Below are positions 48,601-57,325 of a stretch of 61,747 nucleotides of DNA, one piece after another. The notes under the pieces are model-generated. The model was given only the letters and a program-made list of their open reading frames with translations, searched no databases and was not told the DNA's origin. The translations under genes were made by a program, and so were the position numbers. The stretch spans positions 1 through 61,747 of the forward strand of contig JABINC010000017.1 of assembly GCA_018697675.1 (NCBI GenBank), read 5' to 3'. This DNA is from Candidatus Peregrinibacteria bacterium. Lineage in GTDB: Bacteria > Patescibacteriota > Gracilibacteria > UBA1369 > JABINC01. Numbering within the stretch: the stretch's first letter is position 1; each line of letters opens with the position of its first letter.

Positions 48601-51600
48601 TCTAGCACGAATTCTTTCAATTATTCCTTCTGCAAATTTAGCAGGATCATTTTCGTATACTTCAAGTGGTGGCTTAACTTCTTTTGGCTCTGGAGCAGCT
48701 TCAGGAACTGCTTCCGCCCCTACTGCAGGCTCTACAAGCCTTGCTTCACCTCGAGCTGGAGTTCTTTCCAATCCTGGGTTGTCAGCAACCAATTCTAGAG
48801 GGCTGTTTGTTGGACCTTTTGGTGGTTCTCCACCGCCGCCTCCTCTTCTTCCTTCGGTTCGATTGCTCACTTCTTCTGGAAGTGGAGCGCGTTTTCTTGC
48901 TAAAGATCCCTCGACCTCGACTTCTGTCCTAAGCTTTGGAGCTTCCGGTGTTCGGAGTTCGAACACGTTACTAGGCCCTTCTACTGGGTTCGAAGCCGTA
49001 CCTCTAACTGGGTCTGCAGCTCTGGCCGTTGGGCCACTTTCTCCACTTGCCGGACCTTTAGGTGGTTCTGGCATTGGCCTCGGAGCAGGTTCTGATCCTC
49101 TCATTGGAGCTCCTGGATCAGAAACTGGTCGTGGTGTTGAAGGTTTTGGTTCTGATTTTGGAGAATGTACTGCTTCGTCCACAGCTATTCTTTCCGCTCT
49201 TCTCTCCGCTGCCCTTGTATCTCTTGCCGCCTTCCTACCTCTTTTAAGATCTTCTTCACCTAAAAGATTTACCCTTTGTTTTGCATCTCCTGGGGTGCTT
49301 CCTCTGCGTCGCCGTCGCCATCCCCATCTCCTCCTTCCCTTTTTAGCTTCTTTTTCACGTACTTTTATATCTTCAAGCGTTTCTGTTGGCTGTACCTCTA
49401 CAGGTTCTGGAGTGGTAGCTGTTCGTTGCTCTAGACCTAGGATATCTCTTATATAAGATTCTATTTCTAGAAAACTTCTAACCACATGACTATCTGTAAC
49501 TTTTCCTTCAATTAGATCTAAAGAGGCGTCAACTATCCCTTTTGTTCCCATTCTTCCATCAACTCTTCTTTTGCATGACTCTTCAATAGCTGCCACCTCT
49601 GCCTCCGGTACATTGTGCCAGTTTTCTCCATCAAAGAATCTCGCCTCCACCCTTGTCTCTCCACCCTGTGATTTTTCAGTAAATTCTACTTTCATTGTAG
49701 TCTCTTTCCCTCCTATTATTTCTTCAAGAGTGTATGTAGTTTTATTACCTTGTGTAGTTTGAGTCAGTTTTTGTTTTATATTTTTACTTTCAAATTTGTC
49801 TGGAGCTTTAACTTCTTCTTTAGCTTTTTCAACCAATGTATCTCTCTCCCCCCCTGTCACACCTCTCTGAGTTGCTTTTCCTCTCGCTTTTTTGGCAGCC
49901 TCCTCTCTTAATTCAATTTCAACCTTATCCTTTAATTCTTCTGCTCGTTCGTAAGGACCATATTTTATCTCCTCCCCTTCTTGCCCACGGCCTTGAAAGG
50001 TTTCTGTATCAGGAGCTGGGTAACCTACGTTTTCTCCCGGCAATATTGTTCCATCTTCTAGAACAAAATAATGTTTTATTGTAACTTCTTGAGTCCACCT
50101 GTGTTCTCCCATCACCCATCTTTTTGGCCCTCTACCCCTCTCTGCTTCTGACAAAACCCTTCCTTTTAACTCTCCAACTTCCTGTACAATTATATGCTCT
50201 CCTTTCCCAATATTTACACCTGAATCTGTTCTTATATGGTATTCCATTCTTTCAGCAACTACTATACGGCCAGCCCCTTTGCGCCCCTTGTTTATCTCTA
50301 CAGAATCAACCCTACTCGCTCTATCTGTCGGATTTACACTTCCGTCTAATGCACCCGTCTCATTCCCTGCATGCAAAACTACTCTTTTTCGTCCTAAATC
50401 AAGATCGCTAAATGGAGTTCTGTTTGCACGAGATCTTTCTAATCCTAATTTTTCTTCTCCAATTTTTCCTAGGGTACGGCTTGTTATTCTCATCCCCCTA
50501 GATGCTTTACCTCTTAACCCTGGATTAGTCTCTGCCGTTTCGCCTCCTATGAATGTTCCAATACTTTCAACCCCCCATATTATACTGGCGAGTGCAATTA
50601 ATAAATCACTTATCCTATCTATTTCCCAATCCCCATCTTCAAACAATCCCGTTGGTTCATATTGCATCGTCTCTGGATTCCATTCAAAGTCGTAATATAC
50701 ATCATTTATTAATATCTGTACTCCCACACCTATAGATAGTGGGGCAAAGACTGGAGCTCTTCCTATTGTCTTGCCCACCTTACTATTTCTGACAAATTGT
50801 ACCGCTTCAATTTTCCCTGCCCCCTGCAGCAAGGCGTTGGCTCCAAATCCAAGACGTTCTAGCGTGTAAGCTCCAAGTCTTATTGTAGAGCCCCCTGTCC
50901 TCCAAATAGCTGCTCCTGTATTCCCAACAAGTCCCCCCGGCATCTTTTTACCCCATTTAAATCCCCATTTTGAAGTAGCTGTTCTTGCTTGACCCAATGT
51001 CCACTGTGCCCCTTGCCACGTTCCACCGGCTGCCATTGATAAAGATGGATGCCTCCCTGAAATCATGTTCCATACCCAAAAGTTTTTTATCCAATCACCA
51101 TGAGATATTTCTTCCCATGCATACGGTAGAGCCCCTCCAAGAGTGCTCATAAATGCCATTCCTGCGCTGCCCCCCTCTTTATCTATTTTTTTAAAATTAT
51201 CATAAGGGTAGTGTAACAAGATATCTGAAACCATATCCATTATACAATATCCACCTACGACCTTTGACGCACCTGAGAGAAAGGCACTCCCATCAAGGGG
51301 GAATGACAAAAGGCTAACTGTTGGAGGTATTACATTCCATGAGGTTTCTGCAAGCCAATGACCTGCGCCCATCCATCCAAGACGCGGCATCAACTCTTCT
51401 ACTTTCCATCTGGCCCAATGGTCCGTAGCTTTTCTTATATCTCTTTGCCACTCTTTATCCTCTTTACCTTCTTTTAAGGCCCAAATACGTCTCGCAAGAT
51501 TTTTCCCATCGAATTCTAAATCAAATCTATCACCGTTTTTTTCAGCTTCCCTTACAAACTCTTCTATCTTGTCTGGAGTAAGACCTAGAAGTGTAATTGT

Positions 51601-53298
51601 CTCTCCTACCGTTGCCCCACCCCAGGCGAAGTCATCTTCTTTCTCCCACCCTTTTGGAGTCAGACCTCTCTTTGCAGAATCCAATGTTCTACCAAATATG
51701 CTTCTTTTATCCCATACGTGGCCCGCATCCTCCTCCATAAGAGAACTATTTAAAATTTCCTCAAATTGTCTTCCAGCTACTTCAGCGTCCATATCCAACA
51801 TATTGTCAAAGAAATCTTCTAGCTTTGGATAGCTTTTCAAGCCTTGTAATATGCTTTCTACAGTTTGATCACTGCGATCTAGAGATTTTTCCAATACCCG
51901 TTTCCTACCTGCCTCTGACCATTCACTTCCGAGAAACCCTCTTATGCCTCCTTCCTCAAATAATGCATCTATTTCTGCTGCTTTTTCTTCTGCATATGCC
52001 ATGGTGCTATCATAAGCTGCTCCTGCCATCTCAGGCAGTTCTTTCCCAAGTTGCCAAGCATCATTCCATCTATTTAAAACCCATTGCTTAACTCCACCTT
52101 CTTTTTCTTGATCTTCTCCAACTTCAATACCCAATTCTTCATCGGTCATTTCCTCAAATGCTTCCTCAAAAAACATTTCATCTGCAGTTATTGCTTTGAA
52201 ATCCCCTTCTTCCACATAATGAGCAAGAAGGTTAACCGGAGACCTATCTCCCCCCATCAGATTTATTCCGCTTTCTCCCACTATACAAAACATATCCATA
52301 AGCTTTGAATAAGGGGAACTATCCGCTGATAGATATTTATTTACCGCTATTGCTCCAAAAACATCTTGGAATGTCGTTTCAAGTCCCGAGCGCCCCCCTC
52401 CTCTAGCATCATTATCTTCAACTATTTTTATAGTTATATCCGTTACTAAATCTGTCAAAATTGCAAATGATGAATCTTCTGGAGCTTTTCTTCTTTCAAA
52501 TGCGCCTATATCTGGATTGCTTCTAAACTCTCCACCTTTTGTATGACCAGCTTCATAAAGGTCTAGCATTGCTTCAATGGCGAGATGAGCTTTTGTTACC
52601 CTCTCATCACCAATGAGCGTTGTCCTCTGGCCGTACTCTTCTAACACCTTAACCATATACCCTCCCATCATCTTCATAGTTTCTTGCGCTTCTTTGTATT
52701 CTAAAAAAGCGCTGGGTGGATTTGGATCACTTAAAAATGCATCTTCTGGCAAATCTGGGAAATATGGCTCTATCATTACTTCTGATACAAACTGGCGAAT
52801 CTCTGCGCGATCTTCTGGTTTGAGTTCTTTTCCTTCTGCCAGTTTTTGCAAGCCTGATCTACATGTGTCCACAGTTTGTTCACGTGTCATTTCTGCCATG
52901 GCTTGGTATTGCATTTCAAATTGGGCGCCGGTGATCATTCCTTTTCGGAAATCTGAGCGGATTGAGTCAAATTTTTCTAAAAACTCAACAGCTTCAACCA
53001 TTGTGATAACGTAATTTCCGTCTCTATCGAGCAACATACCTGGCAAAGCTGCCGCTCCTAAAATTAAGTGCAGTGCTCCTATTCCGGCTACATCTATAGC
53101 CATTTCCTTAAGTTCATCTTGATCTAGTTCTTCTGGAGTCAATCCTTGAAGTTGCTCCCTTAATAGGGGCATATCGAGCCCCATACGTTTTCTTAATCCA
53201 CGTTCTAGTTTTCGTATACCGACTCCTTTGTAAGTATCATCTATACCTTCGAACCTATCCTGTCGTTCTGGTTTGTCTGGGTTATTTGTTTGTGCCAT
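45661..53298 (-). CDS. Giant membrane protein of unknown function (2545 aa)
   Basis: Uninterrupted 7.6 kb ORF; several hydrophobic segments, Pro-rich/Arg-rich linker, Gly-rich TM pair (YYFGAGLTGGFAGAGAGMLVASI), coiled-coil C-terminus. Confidence 0.88.
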   Translation of the reverse strand: MAQTNNPDKPERQDRFEGIDDTYKGVGIRKLERGLRKRMGLDMPLLREQLQGLTPEELDQDELKEMAIDVAGIGALHLILGAAALPGMLLDRDGNYVITMVEAVEFLEKFDSIRSDFRKGMITGAQFEMQYQAMAEMTREQTVDTCRSGLQKLAEGKELKPEDRAEIRQFVSEVMIEPYFPDLPEDAFLSDPNPPSAFLEYKEAQETMKMMGGYMVKVLEEYGQRTTLIGDERVTKAHLAIEAMLDLYEAGHTKGGEFRSNPDIGAFERRKAPEDSSFAILTDLVTDITIKIVEDNDARGGGRSGLETTFQDVFGAIAVNKYLSADSSPYSKLMDMFCIVGESGINLMGGDRSPVNLLAHYVEEGDFKAITADEMFFEEAFEEMTDEELGIEVGEDQEKEGGVKQWVLNRWNDAWQLGKELPEMAGAAYDSTMAYAEEKAAEIDALFEEGGIRGFLGSEWSEAGRKRVLEKSLDRSDQTVESILQGLKSYPKLEDFFDNMLDMDAEVAGRQFEEILNSSLMEEDAGHVWDKRSIFGRTLDSAKRGLTPKGWEKEDDFAWGGATVGETITLLGLTPDKIEEFVREAEKNGDRFDLEFDGKNLARRIWALKEGKEDKEWQRDIRKATDHWARWKVEELMPRLGWMGAGHWLAETSWNVIPPTVSLLSFPLDGSAFLSGASKVVGGYCIMDMVSDILLHYPYDNFKKIDKEGGSAGMAFMSTLGGALPYAWEEISHGDWIKNFWVWNMISGRHPSLSMAAGGTWQGAQWTLGQARTATSKWGFKWGKKMPGGLVGNTGAAIWRTGGSTIRLGAYTLERLGFGANALLQGAGKIEAVQFVRNSKVGKTIGRAPVFAPLSIGVGVQILINDVYYDFEWNPETMQYEPTGLFEDGDWEIDRISDLLIALASIIWGVESIGTFIGGETAETNPGLRGKASRGMRITSRTLGKIGEEKLGLERSRANRTPFSDLDLGRKRVVLHAGNETGALDGSVNPTDRASRVDSVEINKGRKGAGRIVVAERMEYHIRTDSGVNIGKGEHIIVQEVGELKGRVLSEAERGRGPKRWVMGEHRWTQEVTIKHYFVLEDGTILPGENVGYPAPDTETFQGRGQEGEEIKYGPYERAEELKDKVEIELREEAAKKARGKATQRGVTGGERDTLVEKAKEEVKAPDKFESKNIKQKLTQTTQGNKTTYTLEEIIGGKETTMKVEFTEKSQGGETRVEARFFDGENWHNVPEAEVAAIEESCKRRVDGRMGTKGIVDASLDLIEGKVTDSHVVRSFLEIESYIRDILGLEQRTATTPEPVEVQPTETLEDIKVREKEAKKGRRRWGWRRRRRGSTPGDAKQRVNLLGEEDLKRGRKAARDTRAAERRAERIAVDEAVHSPKSEPKPSTPRPVSDPGAPMRGSEPAPRPMPEPPKGPASGESGPTARAADPVRGTASNPVEGPSNVFELRTPEAPKLRTEVEVEGSLARKRAPLPEEVSNRTEGRRGGGGGEPPKGPTNSPLELVADNPGLERTPARGEARLVEPAVGAEAVPEAAPEPKEVKPPLEVYENDPAKFAEGIIERIRARHSGAEKIPAIREMFANLRENAANIIELIKKAAIKEAKPIETYDINWEGRRLGPKGKPMMTYQQQLAVKQIGMVAEVGFMLMYIAGLYMATHAASQMNTEDSSETVGYYFGAGLTGGFAGAGAGMLVASIISHPVLKAAVGLALGFYYAVKGAEGAIHIAQGYAAGHAAQAELLGRIGMVTSGGGIAELMALEMGNSKGDIVNIAGSTVTRVNSWNALNWEKLPVFPVTGDWTSGAVLDHSERIIQHTAVTSYQHEHLPGDIEEMVGEWNKHIKWELGSAVSDRDTCYKKYIESAGLSGLSSPIEIMIAMREEKGDLELLEKYRESVEIVVRLEEEIKALREMVRNTAIPKNLYNIRVERFELEMQQKEAYEEMQTADAILEEYADIVDEYVPFDALPDSMVPGGYEAASEAYFQHLDAKDRFEDLVNQIIAKKKEEKDLKDVTFEPWLEKMRPEHQQYARTVVDMRIEEVVLNDAVSQVALAKSNPEFDIPSHTLWQERYEERLRTQQERSDSASRYMRSAVRAVGFPERVDDLAERSDTYIPNTLEGLFITEEIAERKEKVDDLERRVKTLEDLVSGSLVEGVIEGTREERDLAMAEFERVLDEHIVEIRRKKEGYEEAMESAENIPGKDRRQYEDKLEELTALLEAMESRDPEALVDFEDSAVSEAAQVLVGTEEALEAAMMSESTMEGLLEKLEEREKAGYEDDYNIDGSRYNRREREEPDPWDEGDDYEPLAGELDLTETELRILEMAQEIEVMDIELQQVRTEMAHIMSPYVSEAFFWLGVSGHMGLTRRREEAEARRFRDAVSERKRKEPAFSVNEGYDFEYHELGIDFGYETFEEKYNGVDNIPGRDFAIRTLRHMADTEARDEAHIMLAGHEYLVKDAEYHVRILDKYGVFDDPDQWKLTDVEKEQLRYERAGGVEGIREFEKMEEDIEDLHNIIEEDPEAVIAYITETGELDFNALFADGIIELPEDEDV

Positions 53299-53363
53299 TT
53301 TTGTTTTGAATTAGTTTTTGTTTTTATTTTTTGTGTTAGTAAGAGCTCTCTTGTTGCAACTCT

Positions 53364-54359
53364 TTATACTGCTGCTCTCATAGCTTCTGGTGGAGCGCCG
53401 TTTGCTGCTCCTGCTGGCATCTGTTCTACAGGTGTCATTCTTTGGTCCATGGCTCCTCCATTGGCTGGAGTGGTTGTTCTTGTGGAGCTTCCGTATTTGT
53501 CTAAAGCTCCATATGTACTTCGGCCTTCGCGGAGCCCGATAGGTACGATTAAGCGATCCAAACCTCTCTCTACATGATCTCCAACTACTGCCATTTGTTC
53601 ACTGAAATGCTCTCCTGCTGAGAAAAATCTTCGGAATGAACCGAAAGCGTATTTATTGAATTTTCCAATGACAGGGATATTTGACCCCATATTTTCCATA
53701 ACTGCGAATGGGCGTCTAAGAGTTCCTGAAATCAATTTATTTATACCTCCAAATGCGCGAAATGGCATACTTGCTACATCCGGAACTAACAATGCGGCCC
53801 CGGTACCAAGCGATATTGCTGTTCTGGGCACCCAGCCAATAACTCCGCTAGCAAACCTCGTATAGCTTGATCCTGTGAAAGGATGCCAAAGCAAATTCCA
53901 TGCTGAACCAACAACATTTTGAGCTGTATCAATTCCAATTTCTTTACCGGTGCTCCATATGTCCTGCACAATTTCTGTGTCTGTTCCAATTGAGAAACTT
54001 TCCTTGACGTGCTCTAAGGTGCTTCCGAATTCTTCACGAACTGCCGCAACAACCCCTGCATATTCTTTTTTTCGCTGATCTCTAATTGCTACATCTACAA
54101 TTGATTCGTATAAACCATGATACAAACCATGTTTTGGAGCATGCCAAGCAACATCGGCTATTCCGTCTGGCACCTCAGACCAATGAGCCCGCGAGAAAAA
54201 TGTCCCCGCTTTTTGGAGGGCATCCATAGTCCCACGATTCTCAACTTCCCCTGGAGTAAGCCGATCCGCTCCACCACGTGCCATTCCGAGTATTCCACCC
54301 GCTGCAGCGATTGGTAGTCGTACTGGAAGCGTTGCTAATTTTAACAGTGATCCGATCAT
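53364..54359 (-). CDS. Hypothetical membrane-associated protein (331 aa)
   Basis: First gene of the minus-strand set; hydrophobic segments VRLPIAAAGGILGMARGG and WVPRTAISLGTGAALLVPDV. Confidence 0.75.
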   Translation of the reverse strand: MIGSLLKLATLPVRLPIAAAGGILGMARGGADRLTPGEVENRGTMDALQKAGTFFSRAHWSEVPDGIADVAWHAPKHGLYHGLYESIVDVAIRDQRKKEYAGVVAAVREEFGSTLEHVKESFSIGTDTEIVQDIWSTGKEIGIDTAQNVVGSAWNLLWHPFTGSSYTRFASGVIGWVPRTAISLGTGAALLVPDVASMPFRAFGGINKLISGTLRRPFAVMENMGSNIPVIGKFNKYAFGSFRRFFSAGEHFSEQMAVVGDHVERGLDRLIVPIGLREGRSTYGALDKYGSSTRTTTPANGGAMDQRMTPVEQMPAGAANGAPPEAMRAAV

Positions 54360-54585
54360 GGCTTAGTTATTTTGGAGGTTATAGCCCTTAAGAATGAGTT
54401 ATATACCTCTAATTAATCTTAGTATTTTAGCATATTTTTGAGATTTTTCCAAGGGGCTAAAGGTAGGCCTCGCTTGACAGGGGGATACTTGTCTTAGGAT
54501 AGGGGCAAATAATGGGGGCAAATGACGACCTTGACTTTAAGCTTTGAACGTTTTATAATCATCGCCTTAGTCATTTAAAATTAAT

Positions 54586-55308
54586 ATGATTTATAAAGAA
54601 CTTTTTGCCGTCTACTTGCCAATAATTGCCATTGCGACCTTTGCTGTTTTTAATGTTGTAAATGTGAGTGCAATGACCTCTCAGGAGGCTATTTCTGAGT
54701 CTTCAGAGTACCTCAGTCTAGACGGCAATGAAGGGAGAAGTCAAGGGTCGGAAAATGAACTTCCAAATGTAGACTCGATGGAAAGTGATGAATACATAGG
54801 AAATTATGGATTTGCAAAAAATGGAGGCTTGAAAATTTATGGAAATGAGACAAAGAAAAATTGTAAAGAAAAATTAGTAAATGCTCTAAGTGCTACTCCC
54901 GATGGACTGATCCCGAGCTCTCTTGAAATTGAACTTGGAGATTTTGACACTCCTGGGAAAGCTAGTAAATCTGGCGTGAAACTTGATTGTGATGTGCCAG
55001 AAAGTCGGTTTTTACGTATTTTTTGGCATGAACTTGGGCATTTTTATCATCTGAATGGGGGATTCGAAGGATTTGAGCGTTATTTTGGAGGGGACGAGGG
55101 GGATGGAGCTGGTTTATACAACCAAAACGGTCAGCCCAACTACATAACAAATTATGCTGCGACCAATCTTGAAGAAGATATCGCGGAGAGTTTTGCAGAG
55201 TATCTGCTGGATAAAGAAAGATTCCAGAACAAAGCAAATACCTCCCCTGCCCTAGAAGCAAAATATGAAATAATTGAAGCTTATTTTATTTCAGTAGATT
55301 ATAAATAA
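54586..55308 (+). CDS. Secreted zincin-like metallopeptidase
   Basis: Signal peptide-like N-terminus; FWHELGHFYHL (HExxH) and downstream NLEEDIAESFAEYLL. Confidence 0.72.
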   Translation: MIYKELFAVYLPIIAIATFAVFNVVNVSAMTSQEAISESSEYLSLDGNEGRSQGSENELPNVDSMESDEYIGNYGFAKNGGLKIYGNETKKNCKEKLVNALSATPDGLIPSSLEIELGDFDTPGKASKSGVKLDCDVPESRFLRIFWHELGHFYHLNGGFEGFERYFGGDEGDGAGLYNQNGQPNYITNYAATNLEEDIAESFAEYLLDKERFQNKANTSPALEAKYEIIEAYFISVDYK

Positions 55309-55329
55309 TTATAATTTAGTGAAATGACA

Positions 55330-55947
55330 TTACAAGTGAGCCTGATAATCTTCCGAGCATGAATAAAGCTCAAGACTCTCTACTAAACGGTCTAATTTTT
55401 GCATCCCATATTTCTTGGACCATTCTTTCATTTTTTCGAAATTCAAAATATCTAATTCATCAAATCTTTCAGCTTGCCAGCATCCGAAATCTGCTTTGAA
55501 TTTTTCAGAATTTAAGTAGAGATAATCTAACAAGGCTTTCTCTGGCACGGCAACCCAGGCCCCATCCTCTCTTTTTTCAACCCCGAAAAATAATTCCGGA
55601 TCAAGATGCCTATAGCTAAATGTACCAAATTCATTTACATATTCCTGTGTTTTTTTTGAAGTAATCAATGTATGAGCCGTAACCCCTTCGGGAATAATGC
55701 TATTCATAGCCAAAACCGATTCCAAACTATGATATGAGGGAGATACCATCTCCTGTCCGATTACAAACGTATTTGGATGAAAATCCGGGAAAGTGTAACA
55801 ATCCCTCTTCAATCGAATCAACTTTCCAGCCTTATATAAACGTGAAAGCTGGGTTCGAATAGATGAATCCTGTTCCTTGAAATAATTTTTCAGCTCCTTT
55901 ACAGTGAATACTTGATTGTAAAATGGACGCAGTTCATCAGCTTTCAT
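55330..55947 (-). CDS. AbiEi-like antitoxin/transcriptional regulator
   Basis: N-terminal wHTH (FTVKELKNYFKEQDSSIRTQLSRLYKAGKLIRLKRDCYTF) typical of AbiEi family; overlaps the partner gene by 11 bp. Confidence 0.78.
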   Translation of the reverse strand: MKADELRPFYNQVFTVKELKNYFKEQDSSIRTQLSRLYKAGKLIRLKRDCYTFPDFHPNTFVIGQEMVSPSYHSLESVLAMNSIIPEGVTAHTLITSKKTQEYVNEFGTFSYRHLDPELFFGVEKREDGAWVAVPEKALLDYLYLNSEKFKADFGCWQAERFDELDILNFEKMKEWSKKYGMQKLDRLVESLELYSCSEDYQAHL

Positions 55948-56794
55948 ATGCTTTTTTGTAAATTTCTAAAAGTTCCAGTGTGTCTTTAGAATATCTGTCT
56001 AGCCATTCCTTAAAAGTCCCCTCTTCCATCATTATAAATCTTTCTAAATCACGACGCATAAGTTGTTTATCAAGGTTTTTTATTTTTTTAACAATAGCGT
56101 CGCAAAGCTCCGATTCGTTTTTGAAAATCTCTCCATCTTGTTGAGAATAATTTGCATTTAAGTAATTCAAGTTAATTGGCACCATTGGATCGCGCTGTAG
56201 ATACCATTGTAAATCATAATAATCTCTTCCTTTTTGATATTCTCTCATGAGAACTGCACATAATTTACCTGCAAAAGCGGTCGGAAGATCATGAGTACTA
56301 ACCATATAATCTCCTGCCATGCTTCTATACATTTTTCTATCGTAAGAGGCCTCCCCCGGTGGATTCGTATCAAGTTCCAGTTTGATTTTGATGTTTTGAG
56401 CTGGTAAAGGTGAAATGCCAAGATCAAATAAAACTTTTGAAAAGGAAATCATAATTTTAATTACATTTCTATTCGTATTCAGTGTCATTTTCACTTTGAA
56501 TCCAGTGATTTTCTCCGAAAAGGCATTGAGCAACTCCTCATGAAAAGTTTCAGATGGAAAATTTGGGTCAGGAGCCTCAAGAGAAAGATCGATATCCTCT
56601 GAAAAACGATTTAAACCGTAAGAAAGACGAAGTAAAGTGCCTCCCATGAAATAAATTGGATATGACATTTTTGTGTAGAGTGCTTGTAAAATAAGATACT
56701 GCAATTCTTCTCTTAAATACTGGAAAAGCATCTGAGTATCCTTAACTCCATTGTATTTTTCTTTGAATGCCTGCAAGAAAAGTTCGTAGTTCAT
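55937..56794 (-). CDS. AbiEii/AbiGii-type nucleotidyltransferase toxin
   Basis: YFMGGTLLRLSYGLNRFSEDIDLSLE (GG...S-D-D) and KGRDYYDLQWYL. Confidence 0.88.
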   Translation of the reverse strand: MNYELFLQAFKEKYNGVKDTQMLFQYLREELQYLILQALYTKMSYPIYFMGGTLLRLSYGLNRFSEDIDLSLEAPDPNFPSETFHEELLNAFSEKITGFKVKMTLNTNRNVIKIMISFSKVLFDLGISPLPAQNIKIKLELDTNPPGEASYDRKMYRSMAGDYMVSTHDLPTAFAGKLCAVLMREYQKGRDYYDLQWYLQRDPMVPINLNYLNANYSQQDGEIFKNESELCDAIVKKIKNLDKQLMRRDLERFIMMEEGTFKEWLDRYSKDTLELLEIYKKAYES

Positions 56795-56862
56795 TTCTAA
56801 AAATAGACAAAAATGTATATTTACAGAAATAGTATATCTTTTTCTAAAGGTGGAGTCAAGGA

Positions 56863-57138
56863 CTAAACCCAGCCCGCCTCAAGTTCGATCTCCACCTCGT
56901 CGCCGTCTTTGCAGCACACTACCTGACATCCAAGCCGATGAGAGCCTTCTGCGCCCATCATTTCTTCGTTTTCGTTTAATCTAGAACAGTTCTCCTCGCC
57001 TTTTTTCATAGTGACCGCACAGGCCTGGCACACACCTGACCTACATGCAAATGGGACACTGATCTCGTCTTCTATGTCCATCAGGTTTTGCCCTTTCTGA
57101 ATTGGTACTTTTTTTCCGTCAATAATTACGTATGCCAT
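56863..57138 (-). CDS. 2Fe-2S ferredoxin
   Basis: FACRSGVCQACAVTMKKG...HRLGCQVVC plant-type ferredoxin cysteine pattern. Confidence 0.9.
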   Translation of the reverse strand: MAYVIIDGKKVPIQKGQNLMDIEDEISVPFACRSGVCQACAVTMKKGEENCSRLNENEEMMGAEGSHRLGCQVVCCKDGDEVEIELEAGWV

Positions 57139-57267
57139 GTTGAATTTATTAAATTTTATTTGTGTTCGAATAGAATTTTATCAGAAACAAAATGTATCTC
57201 AACTTGTGTAATTTTCAACTTATGGACAGCCTCCAAAAGCTACCTTCTGGAAGCCGTAATATTACTC

Positions 57268-57316
57268 TTGACATTTCGCGGAAAAACGTTACTATGGGGT
57301 ACTCGATATAGTAACG
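57268..57316 (+). promoter_or_regulatory. Sigma70-like promoter with overlapping inverted repeat
   Basis: TTGACA-N16-TACTAT (57268-57295); CGTTACTAT-N12-ATAGTAACG (57287-57316), 10 nt before the ATG. Confidence 0.65.
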
Positions 57317-57325
57317 CACAATACC

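Noticed and set aside
47367-50411. Many antisense ORFs (e.g. 48470..49456, 328 aa) inside the 2545 aa gene.
   Set aside because: Low-complexity Ser/Pro/Leu translations mirroring the coding strand of a long repetitive gene; no starts or motifs.
45661-53298. Phage tape-measure interpretation of the 2545 aa protein.
   Set aside because: No capsid, terminase, tail or lysis genes recognised nearby; surrounded by housekeeping genes.
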